Positions 25,451-32,290 of a DNA stretch of 35,305 nt are shown here, in pieces. Location: NCBI GenBank assembly GCA_002221445.1, contig NMUI01000003.1, positions 1 through 35,305 of the forward strand. The letters are read 5' to 3'. Positions within the stretch are counted from its first letter, which is position 1, and every line of letters begins with the position of its first letter. Made by a program: the position numbers and the translations under genes. This stretch comes from Phenylobacterium zucineum (GTDB taxonomy: Bacteria > Pseudomonadota > Alphaproteobacteria > Caulobacterales > Caulobacteraceae). The notes beneath the pieces were generated by a model. That model was not told the origin of the DNA, did not search any database, and saw only the letters and a program-made list of their open reading frames with translations.

Positions 25451-25482
25451 AATCATATTTTCAATCATATATGGTTCATATG
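25451..25482. promoter_or_regulatory. Three TCATAT direct repeats between divergent genes
   Basis: TCATAT occurs at 25453-25458, 25465-25470 and 25476-25481, with start-to-start steps of 12 and 11 bases, close to one helical turn. The first two copies are part of a longer AATCATAT. Tandem direct repeats at about 11 bp are the usual binding pattern of OmpR/PhoB-family regulators such as the KdpE-like protein encoded nearby. The block lies in an AT-rich gap between the kinase gene and the TPR/ATP-grasp gene. Binding by that regulator is an inference. Confidence 0.5.
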
Positions 25483-25541
25483 TTTGACCGTTGGCGCTGC
25501 ATACGAAACTACCCGTCTTAGAAAGGTCAGGTAGCGGGGAT

Positions 25542-27146
25542 ATGAAACGTCAAGACATACAGGCGCGGATCATTGCCCCGGGGGCAGCGAAACGTGACCT
25601 CAGGCAGAGACTGCTGTCTCAGGCCGTTTCCGTTGTCGCCCCTGCCTTGCCCGATACCCCTTCGGTTCAGCACTGGTCAGCCTTCACTCTAGCAAAATCT
25701 CTTGCTAAATCGGGGCGTTATGCCGAAGCGATTGGACACGCCGAAAAGGCGGTTCATCTCAATCCGACGTCGCAATCGGCAAAAATACTGCGGGATCAGG
25801 TGTTGGATGCGCTCAAGTCAAGCGAGCCTCACCTCGTCGCCATGGAGCTCAGCATCGGTCTCTCTCCTGACGATGCTGATACCTATCTCACCTTGGGGGT
25901 GGCCTACAGCGCCCGAAATCGGTTTGAAGATGCGGAAAGGGCCTTTAATCGGGCGCTCGAACTGGGACGCCCGCTTGAGAGCCACACCGAGCTTGCGGTT
26001 CTCTATTGCGATCAGGCCCGCTATGACGACGCAGCCCGACACGCTGAAGCCGCGCTTGCCATAGCACCGAGCCCCAGCGGACTATGCGGTTCCATGGCCA
26101 ATGAAGTCATGGCTCGCATCGCCCTGGCCCGCGGGCAGACGCAGGCATACGAAAAATACCTCCGGCGTGCTTTTGCTGAACAGAATATGTTTCACATTAC
26201 GCCGATGGAAACACCATTCAACCTAGTGATCCTTGTAAGCCAGTCTGCGAGCAATATACCGCTCAATTCATTGCTTCCGGTGGAGCAGTTTGGTCGGGTA
26301 CTTTGGTATATGGAATACGCTGGCCTGGAACAGATTGATCATCTTCCCAAGGATGCGGTTTACTTCAACGCGATCGGCGAACCTGACAATGCCAAGGCCG
26401 CCCTGGACCTTATCGCAGAAATATCCCCTCAACTCGCAGGCAAGATTCTCAACCCACCCGACAAGGTTATGGCCACTCGCCGGGATCATCTCGCGGAAAC
26501 CTTGAAGGGTATCGACAACCTGTGGACACCGGCCACCGTGAGATGTCCCGCCATATCGCTCACGCCGGAATTTTTAGGCAGCTTGTTCGCGAACGCCGGT
26601 CCGACCGAATTTCTAATTCGCCCCATAGGGTCGCATGTGGGCTTGGGTCTGCAACGGATTCCAAAACCAAGCGACCTCAACCAATACGACTTCGGGGATG
26701 CTCATACGCTCTATGTCAGCCGTTTCTGGGAAGGGCGGAGCAAGGAAGGCCTTTACCGGGCCTATAGGGTTATCTGCATAGACAGACAGATTTATCCTTA
26801 TCATCTGGCCATTGCATCTGACTGGATGGTTCATCGTCACACGACGGAAATGGACAGTCACCCTGATCTTGTCATGGAAGAATTGGCATTTCTCGACAAT
26901 CCAGCGGCGGCTATCGGACAAAAGGCCTATGACGCCCTATGTCAGGCAGCGAAAAGGCTCGACTTAGACTTTGTCGGGATTGATTTTGGCATCACTGAAG
27001 CGGGTGAGGTCGTTGTCTTTGAGGCCAATGCCACCATGCTTGTTCGGCCAGAAGCCGAGGATGGGCTTTTTGCCGACAAATCCCGACACATAGGGCGGAT
27101 TATCAAGGCTTTCCAAGATCATATGCACGCCGCAGCGAGCGGCTGA
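25542..27146 (+). CDS. TPR-repeat protein with C-terminal ATP-grasp-like domain
   Basis: I recognise folds but not a function. With ATG 25542 the protein has 534 residues. Residues about 45-215 form tetratricopeptide-like repeats (AKSGRYAEAIGHAEKAVHLNP; DTYLTLGVAYSARNRFEDAERAFNRALELG; ARYDDAARHAEAALAIAP). The C-terminal part (about 305-525) looks like an ATP-grasp ligase: a pre-domain NPPDKVMATRRDHL, the phosphate loop FLIRPIGSHVGLGL, a hydrophobic core LYRAYRVICIDRQIYPYHLA, and the metal/ATP residues in VGIDFGITEAG and VVFEANATM (Asp, Glu, Asn). Such enzymes join a carboxylate to an amine or thiol. No precursor peptide or ABC partner is seen beside it. The frame is open from TTG 25491; ATG 25542 has GCGGGGAT directly upstream. 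A scaffold-guided ligase is the simplest inference. Confidence 0.75.
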   Translation: MKRQDIQARIIAPGAAKRDLRQRLLSQAVSVVAPALPDTPSVQHWSAFTLAKSLAKSGRYAEAIGHAEKAVHLNPTSQSAKILRDQVLDALKSSEPHLVAMELSIGLSPDDADTYLTLGVAYSARNRFEDAERAFNRALELGRPLESHTELAVLYCDQARYDDAARHAEAALAIAPSPSGLCGSMANEVMARIALARGQTQAYEKYLRRAFAEQNMFHITPMETPFNLVILVSQSASNIPLNSLLPVEQFGRVLWYMEYAGLEQIDHLPKDAVYFNAIGEPDNAKAALDLIAEISPQLAGKILNPPDKVMATRRDHLAETLKGIDNLWTPATVRCPAISLTPEFLGSLFANAGPTEFLIRPIGSHVGLGLQRIPKPSDLNQYDFGDAHTLYVSRFWEGRSKEGLYRAYRVICIDRQIYPYHLAIASDWMVHRHTTEMDSHPDLVMEELAFLDNPAAAIGQKAYDALCQAAKRLDLDFVGIDFGITEAGEVVVFEANATMLVRPEAEDGLFADKSRHIGRIIKAFQDHMHAAASG

Positions 27147-27274
27147 TTGCATTTTTTCGGCGACGAATGGAACATATTCCGGTTCGTTTCACCACATCTA
27201 CAAAGCGTTAGGCCAGACCTGGAATTGCCCAAGTCGCTTGCAGCTCCAGGCTTGGTAGGCCAAGCTCAGGGCCT

Positions 27275-28520
27275 ATGAACGAACCGCCAGAAGACCTTTC
27301 CGTTCGCGCCCTTCTCAAGCGGCGGGATTTTGTCCTGTTTTGGGGGGCGCGCATGGCAGCCACCCTGGGTGTCCAGATTCAGAGCGTCGCCTTGGGCTGG
27401 CAAATGTATTCGGTTGCCCGAGAAACCATGGGGGTCGCCCAGTCAGCCTTCTATGTGGGCATGATTGGTCTAGCGGCCTTTGTGCCGGTTTTCCTGCTGG
27501 CCCTGCCGGCCGGTGAGACTGCTGATCGGCACAACCGTCGAACCATACTGCTGTTTTGCTATCTTGGTGAAATCACCACGGCGATGATCCTGGCAGCGGC
27601 GGCAATCTTTCACTTTGCGACTATTCCCCTGCTCCTGGCTCTATCAGCCTGTTTGGTGCCAGCCGCGCCTTTATGGGACCGGCATCCACCGCCATGGGGC
27701 CGATGCTGGTGTCCAAGGGTCTGCTGCCAAGAGCCATTGCCTGGAACTCCTTGGCTTGGCAGGGGGGCTCGATTGTCGGGCCCGCTCTGGGCGGGATTCT
27801 GGTCGGGATTTCAGCAGGCTTGTCCTACAGCGTGACCACCATCCTCTACCTGACCGCCACGCTCTGCATCTTCCTGGTGCGCAGCAATACCCAACCTGTG
27901 GTCAATCCAGGCTCTCGCTGGGCACTGATGCGCGAAGGGCTCAGCTATGTCTGGACCAACAAGATCGTCTTCGGTGCTATTTCCCTAGACCTGTTTGCCG
28001 TGCTTCTGGGGGGGCCACAGCCCTGTTGCCGGTGTTTTCCCGCGATATTCTGCACGCCGGGCCACAGGGTTTCGGCATTCTGCGAGCAGGCCCCGCGATA
28101 GGAGCCACCCTCGTGGCGGCAAGTCTAGCCAGCTTCCCGATCCGCCGTCATGCAGGCATCATCATGTTCTGTGGGGTGGGTCTCTTCGGGGCAGCAACCA
28201 TTGTCTTTGGCCTTTCCAACTGGTTGCCCCTGTCGGTCCTAGCCCTGGCAACCCTAGGCGCAGCCGACATGCTCAGCGTCTATGTACGGCAGACCCTGGT
28301 CCAGATCGTTACTCCCGATCAGATGCGCGGCCGGGTGGCCGCTGTATCCTCGCTTTTCATCGGCGCATCAAACGAATTGGGGGAATTTGAGAGCGGTGTG
28401 GTCGCCCGATTTCTGGGTCCAGTGGGAGCGGCAGTTTTTGGCGGTGTTGGTGCGTTGATCGTCACCGGGCTTTGGGCCAATCTGTTTCCGGCCTTGCGTA
28501 AGGCCGACAGGCTCGAATAA
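27275..28520 (+). CDS. MFS transporter, MFS_3/EntS-like (two frameshifts)
   Basis: This major facilitator exporter of about 415 residues would lie in the inner membrane. Frame one covers the first helices (RDFVLFWGARMAATLGVQIQSVALGWQMY, and ADRHNRRTILLF, the cytoplasmic loop motif) to about 27660. Frame two gives GPASTAMGPMLVSKGLLPRA through SAGLSYSVTTILYLTATLCIFLV to about 28010. Frame three gives LLPVFSRDIL, YVRQTLVQIVTPDQMRGRVAAVSSLFIGASNELGEFESG and the last helices. One added base in GCCTGTTTGG and an eighth G in the run at about 28008-28014 restore one protein. There is no stop or other damage apart from these. Substrate unknown. Confidence 0.82.
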
Positions 28521-28556
28521 CAGACGTCAGACGGATTTCATCAGGGAGATAATTTC

Positions 28557-29489
28557 ATGGGTGCCCTCACCGGTAAGGTTGTTCTGGTTACAGGGGGCGG
28601 CAACGGTATCGGCCGCGACTGCGCGCTGATCGCGGCGCAGGAAGGGGCCAAGGTCGTGGTCAATGATCTCGGCGGCGGCCTTAAGGGTGAGGATGAAGGG
28701 TCTGCGAGTGCCGCCGAACTGGTGGCGCAGGAGATCCGCGCCGCTGGCGGGGAGGCAGTCTCCAACTCTGACAGTGTCACCAACCTGAAGGCGGTGGAAG
28801 GCATGGTCGAGCAAGCCCGTGACACCTTCGGCGGCCTACACGCCGTGATCAATCCGGCCGGGATTCTACGGGACGTCATGTTCCACAAGATGAGCGAACA
28901 GGACTGGGATCGGGTCATCGACGTCCATATGCGCGGTTCCTTCAACGTCGCCCGCGCCACCATCGAGCTGTTCCGCGAACAGAACGATGGTGCATACATG
29001 TTCTTTACATCCACCTCAGGCCTGTTCGGCAATATCGGCCAGGCCAATTATGGCGCGGCCAAGATGGGCATTGCCGGTCTGTCGCGGATCATCGCTATGG
29101 AAGGCGCGCGTAACAATGTGCGCTCCAACTGTCTGGCCCCGGTCGCCTGGACCCGCATGACCCAGTCCGTGCCGGTCAAGGATGAAGCCGCCGCCGCCCG
29201 TCGGGCCGTGATGGCTGAAAAAATTCGTGCCGACCAACCGGCCCGCTTCTCGGTGGCCATGGTGGCCCCTGCCGCCAGCCATGTCTCGGGTCAGATCTTC
29301 GGCGCGTCGGGTGAAAACATCATCCTCTATTCACAACCCCGGCCCATCGAGACTGTGACCAAGGAAGAGGGTTGGACGGTCGACACCATTCTGTCGGAAG
29401 CCGTTCCGGCCATGGCACCGAAGTTCTTTGACCTGAACCGCGCGGCCATGCCGGGCGCTCAAGCCAATCAGTCTGCCAAGACCAGCTGA
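28557..29489 (+). CDS. Short-chain dehydrogenase/reductase, MFE-2/HSD17B4-like
   Basis: This 310-residue NAD(P)-dependent oxidoreductase has a Rossmann fold with TGGGNGIG (12-19), VVVNDLGGG after the second strand, an NPAG motif in place of the usual NNAG, the catalytic Ser in TSTSGLFGNIGQ and YGAAK with the catalytic Tyr and Lys. The insert after DLGGG and the segment GILRDVMFHKMSEQDWD match the 3-hydroxyacyl-CoA dehydrogenase part of peroxisomal-type multifunctional enzymes, so a role in fatty-acid or sterol side-chain oxidation is likely but unproven. The ATG follows a GGGAGA site. It stands 36 bp after the MFS gene and converges on a GNAT gene. Confidence 0.88.
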   Translation: MGALTGKVVLVTGGGNGIGRDCALIAAQEGAKVVVNDLGGGLKGEDEGSASAAELVAQEIRAAGGEAVSNSDSVTNLKAVEGMVEQARDTFGGLHAVINPAGILRDVMFHKMSEQDWDRVIDVHMRGSFNVARATIELFREQNDGAYMFFTSTSGLFGNIGQANYGAAKMGIAGLSRIIAMEGARNNVRSNCLAPVAWTRMTQSVPVKDEAAAARRAVMAEKIRADQPARFSVAMVAPAASHVSGQIFGASGENIILYSQPRPIETVTKEEGWTVDTILSEAVPAMAPKFFDLNRAAMPGAQANQSAKTS

Positions 29490-29504
29490 TCGACGAAATC
29501 GGAC

Positions 29505-29533
29505 GCCTGCGCAGGTTCAGAGCCTGTGCAGGC
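29505..29533. terminator. Stem-loop between convergent genes
   Basis: GCCTGCGCAGG and CCTGTGCAGGC can pair over 11 bases with one mismatch around a seven-base loop. It covers the 3' end of the minus-strand GNAT gene and the gap after the SDR gene. There is no T-run, so it may be a weak bidirectional terminator or simply a 3' hairpin. Confidence 0.35.
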
Positions 29534-30113
29534 GCTCCCATTCTTCCCGGGTCAGCTCCCAATAGAGCGACCTTCGCGACGAGCCGTCTGGCTTGACGCT
29601 TTCCACCTCGCCCAAGGACCGGAAGCCTGCCCCTTCAATGGCCCTGGCCGAGCGCACATTGTCCAGGGCCGCCGTCAAACCGATCAACCTCAAATTCAGC
29701 ACCTCAAACATCCAGCCGATGGACTGGGTAACACCCTGCCGTCCGCTCCCTGAATTTTGCAGGTCCGCACGCCTCGCCCCCGCCAGCTCACCAGACGCCC
29801 GTTCTGGCCAGATGCTGAAGCGGGAATAGCCCGACACTTCGCCGACCTCGTCCAGATTGACCGCCAATATGCAACGGCCCTGCCGGTTCAGTGCCGCGCT
29901 TTGTTCTACCCAACGGGCGATGCTATCGCGGGTGATCGGTCGCGGCAGGTCATAAATCGGCCCCGACACCCGCTCATCTGACAGCAGGGCATAAAGACCG
30001 TCCACCTGTTCCGGCCCCGCCACGATCCGCCCCGGTGCCGCGCGGACGGCGGTGATAATGGCCGCTTCCTCCTCAGGTGAGGCATTGAGAACTGTGACAG
30101 GCGGCGCGCTCAT
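29517..30113 (-). CDS. GNAT-family N-acetyltransferase, RimJ/RimL-like
   Basis: This 198-residue acetyl-CoA-dependent acyltransferase has the GNAT pattern RCILAVNLDEVGEVSGYSRFSIWPE (strands 2-4), an acetyl-CoA-binding turn near GSGRQGVTQSIGWMFE, and LNLRLIGLTAALDNVRSARAIEGAGFRSLGE, the C-terminal part typical of RimJ/RimL-type enzymes. The substrate may be a protein N-terminus or a small amine; the sequence does not decide. Its ATG overlaps the stop of the upstream GNAT gene as ATGA, so the two are translated together. Confidence 0.82.
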   Translation of the reverse strand: MSAPPVTVLNASPEEEAAIITAVRAAPGRIVAGPEQVDGLYALLSDERVSGPIYDLPRPITRDSIARWVEQSAALNRQGRCILAVNLDEVGEVSGYSRFSIWPERASGELAGARRADLQNSGSGRQGVTQSIGWMFEVLNLRLIGLTAALDNVRSARAIEGAGFRSLGEVESVKPDGSSRRSLYWELTREEWERLHRL

Positions 30114-30589
30114 GATCGAGCCAGAGCGCTGAGGGCCTGTCCGGTGAGCCTACGGGTGATCCACTCGGTCTTGGCGCTGGCACCAAGGGCGTCATAAAAG
30201 GCGATGGACGGCGCGTTCCAGTCCAGGACCGACCATTCCAGACGCCCCAGACCCTCAGCCTCGCACCGCTGGGCCAGGACCCGGAGCAAGGCCTTGCCGC
30301 CGCCTAGCCCTCGGGCCTCCGGGACAACGAACAGGTCCTCCAGATAAATGCCATGCCGACCCTGGAAGGTGGAATAGTTATAGAACCAGACCGCAAAGCC
30401 GATGGGCTTACCGTCGACCTCGGCGATGTCGCAGAACAGGCGAGGATTGGACCCAAACAGGTCTCGGCTCACCTCGGCGGGCTTGATCTCCACCTCGTGG
30501 GCCAGCTTTTCATACTCAGCCAGGGCCACGATGAAGCTATGAATGAGGTCGGCGTCGTCGGGGCGCGCAGGGCGGACAAGAACAGGCAT
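30110..30589 (-). CDS. GNAT-family N-acetyltransferase, SSAT/thialysine acetyltransferase-like
   Basis: This 159-residue enzyme resembles diamine or thialysine N-acetyltransferases. The hallmark YNYSTFQGRHGIYLEDLFVVPEARGLGGGKALL includes the acetyl-CoA loop, and the C-terminal segment LEWSVLDWNAPSIAFYDALGA has the usual Asn and Tyr. The frame is open to 30655, but the family start is MPVLVRPARPDDADLI at ATG 30589; ATG 30601 is possible. It is coupled to the next GNAT by a four-base overlap. The polyamine-like substrate is an inference from family resemblance. Confidence 0.87.
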   Translation of the reverse strand: MPVLVRPARPDDADLIHSFIVALAEYEKLAHEVEIKPAEVSRDLFGSNPRLFCDIAEVDGKPIGFAVWFYNYSTFQGRHGIYLEDLFVVPEARGLGGGKALLRVLAQRCEAEGLGRLEWSVLDWNAPSIAFYDALGASAKTEWITRRLTGQALSALARS

Positions 30590-30625
30590 GGGAGTTATCA
30601 TCCATGGCAAATCGCGGGAGGGCAA

Positions 30626-30796
30626 CGGCATGGCGGTGTCGGCATTTACAGCCACGACTTCTTCTTTGCCCTAATCGCCGAGCATGCCCCTTATATCAAG
30701 GTCGACGCCCAGGCAGACCCCGACCTGCTGGTGAACTGGGCCCGCAAAGGGATTGAGGCCGCTATGCGCGCTAAAACAGGCAAGAAGAAGATCTAA
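30626..30796 (+). pseudogene. Remnant of a TfoX N-terminal-domain gene
   Basis: A short plus-strand reading frame reads RHGGVGIYSHDFFFALIAEH and PYIKVDAQ, like the middle of the TfoX/Sxy N-terminal domain (usually RRMFGGxGLY, FALIA, LYLKAD). It then goes straight to DPDLLVNWARKGIEAAMRAK, like the end of that domain. The first 25-30 residues and an internal segment of roughly 28 residues of a normal copy of about 100 residues are missing. There is no start codon in a sensible place, as upstream lies the antisense GNAT gene. It looks like a decayed gene with an in-frame internal deletion. Confidence 0.55.
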
Positions 30797-30960
30797 CCAA
30801 TCGTCTCTTCCGACACCGCCGCCGCCAAGGCCCGGGTGGTTTCGATCCCGATACCGGTGGCATCGCCTGTGACAATCATCGTGCGACCAGACAGGTCATG
30901 CCCCTCGACAATGTCGGCGGCGTCGGTGAAGGGGCTGAGGCCAGCGGTAATGCGGGTCAT
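30793..30960 (-). pseudogene. 5' fragment of a short-chain dehydrogenase gene
   Basis: This 55-codon minus-strand frame begins with ATG after AAAGGAC and encodes DLSGRTMIVTGDATGIGIET, the first strand and the nucleotide-binding turn (TGxxxGIG) of an SDR enzyme, then stops. The remaining 200 or more residues are missing. It lies 18 bp downstream of the MBL-fold gene, so it was probably its operon partner. Its truncated end abuts the end of the TfoX remnant, sharing two or three bases, which points to one deletion or rearrangement. Confidence 0.6.
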
Positions 30961-30978
30961 GGGCGGAAGTCCTTTGGG

Positions 30979-32046
30979 TCAGGAGCGGGTTTGATACCAG
31001 GCGACACCTTGGTTATCGATGGTCTTAGTCATGCGGCCGCGAGTGATGAGGCAGTTGATGTGGGCAAGGCTCTCGCCGGTGGCCATGCCCAGAACCCACT
31101 GATCGATCTTGCGCCGGAACAGAACGTGGAAAACATCCACCGCCCGCTTAGGCTCCACGGCCAGTTTTTCCAGCCGGTCAAGCCCCCGCTCATGACCGCC
31201 GATCAAGTGGTCGATCCGGGCGTGGAGGCCGTAGAAAGGGTCGTTATGGGCGGGCAGAACCAGAACCTCATCGGGCACCAAGGTCTTAATCCGCGCCAGG
31301 GAAGTCAGCCAGTCGGTCAGGGGATCGCCCGCAGGCTCGGTGGGGAAGACCGACACATTGGATGAAATTTTCGGCAGGATCTGGTCGCCGCTGATCAACA
31401 GTTTCAGGGCCGGGCAATAGAGACAAGCGTGCTCAGGTGAGTGCCCAGAGCCCACCACAACCTTCCAGTTATGATGACCGATCCTGATTTCATCTCCGTC
31501 GGTCAGCCGATGAAAACTGTCAGGCAGGGCGTGCAGTCCCCGTCCGAAGCCGCCGAATTTGGCCTTATAGTTTTCAAGGGCATCTTCGTCCCACCCGGCG
31601 GCCTTGTAGAACTCAAGGGCATCATCGGGGGCCTCGCGCCCGGTGTCGGCCGCCAAGGACCGGCACATGAGAAATTCAAGCCGGGTGATCCAAAGCCGAC
31701 AATCGAACTTGCGGGTGATCCAACCGGCCATGCCGATATGATCAGGGTGCATGTGGGTGACGAAGACCCGGGTCACCTTCAGACCCGCCAGGGGACCGGC
31801 AAACGCCTTACGCCAAGCCTGCTGGGTTTCAGGCCCCCCCATGCCGGTGTCCACAATGGCCCAGCCGCCGTCTTCCTCAATCGCCCAGACATTGATGAAG
31901 GACAGGGCACCGCCCAGGGGCATACGCAGCCACTTCACCCCCGGTGCCACATCAATGGCCTCCCCGGTTCTAGGTCCGCTGTCAAACGGATAGGTCAGTT
32001 TGGGGCGCGGCATGTCAGGGATCGGATTTTCAAAACCGTCGCGCAT
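30979..32046 (-). CDS. MBL-fold metallo-hydrolase
   Basis: This 355-residue metallo-beta-lactamase-fold hydrolase has the metal site THMHPDH at 97-103 (H98, H100, D102, H103), a further His in VVGSGHSPEHACLY, and SGDQILPKISSN with the bridging Asp. The long C-terminal part contains LVLPAHNDPFYGLHARIDHL, giving the last His ligand, as in GloB-like and LACTB2-like proteins with a helical tail. ATG 32046 is preferred over the longer frame (to 32100) because TTAGGAGGG lies five bases upstream. The substrate is unknown; a thioester or other ester is plausible. An SDR fragment follows downstream. Confidence 0.88.
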   Translation of the reverse strand: MRDGFENPIPDMPRPKLTYPFDSGPRTGEAIDVAPGVKWLRMPLGGALSFINVWAIEEDGGWAIVDTGMGGPETQQAWRKAFAGPLAGLKVTRVFVTHMHPDHIGMAGWITRKFDCRLWITRLEFLMCRSLAADTGREAPDDALEFYKAAGWDEDALENYKAKFGGFGRGLHALPDSFHRLTDGDEIRIGHHNWKVVVGSGHSPEHACLYCPALKLLISGDQILPKISSNVSVFPTEPAGDPLTDWLTSLARIKTLVPDEVLVLPAHNDPFYGLHARIDHLIGGHERGLDRLEKLAVEPKRAVDVFHVLFRRKIDQWVLGMATGESLAHINCLITRGRMTKTIDNQGVAWYQTRS

Positions 32047-32127
32047 TCGGACCCTCCTAAGGTGAGCCCCCATTGTCGCGCCGGAAAGCCAAAGGATCAA
32101 ACATCCATTGCACGCACCTCAAACCTC

Positions 32128-32152
32128 TTGATTTTCCTGGAGCCGATAAATC
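32128..32152 (+). promoter_or_regulatory. Caulobacter-type housekeeping promoter
   Basis: TTGATT at 32128-32133 and GATAAATC at 32145-32152 are separated by 11 bases. This fits the Caulobacter pattern TTGAC(GS), a spacer of 10-14, then GCTANAWC, with one mismatch in the -10 element. It points at the cysteine-repeat protein gene about 140 bases downstream. The left arm of the palindrome at 32149-32202 overlaps the -10 element. Confidence 0.5.
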
Positions 32153-32202
32153 TGACATTCGCGCACGGCCCTGAATGTAACGCGAGAGGCGAATGTCAGA
32201 TT
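32149..32202. promoter_or_regulatory. 14-bp perfect inverted repeat, operator-like
   Basis: AATCTGACATTCGC (32149-32162) and its exact reverse complement (32189-32202) are separated by 26 bases. The centres lie 40 bp apart, near four helical turns. The left arm covers the end of the predicted -10 element and the likely start site, a classic place for a repressor. It could also form a hairpin in the leader RNA. The intervening 26 bases hold a further GAATGT. Confidence 0.55.
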
Positions 32203-32290
32203 AGCTCCACCAGCTTCACGGGGCGCTTGCCCAATGGCCGCCCTTGGGCTTAAGGACGCCGCAGGAAACACACCCAGGAGAGACTTGATT

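Noticed and set aside
27129-27157. Terminator after the TPR/ATP-grasp gene (GCCGC/GCGGC stem, then six T)
   Set aside because: The stem is only five base pairs, lies inside the coding end, and the T-run starts eight bases later. Too weak to call.
27170-27181. GGAACATATTCC palindrome as a LexA-type box
   Set aside because: It does not match the alphaproteobacterial GTTC-N7-GTTC pattern, and the paired arms are only four bases.
27167-27211. 14-codon open frame downstream of the ATP-grasp gene as a precursor peptide
   Set aside because: No ribosome binding site, no conserved-looking leader or core, and chance frames of this size are common. The 16-codon frame at 25471-25521 was rejected for the same reasons.
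30353-30625. Plus-strand 147-codon open frame over the GNAT gene
   Set aside because: Most of it is the antisense shadow of the SSAT-like GNAT. Only its last 57 codons, beyond the GNAT gene, look like a protein remnant (TfoX).
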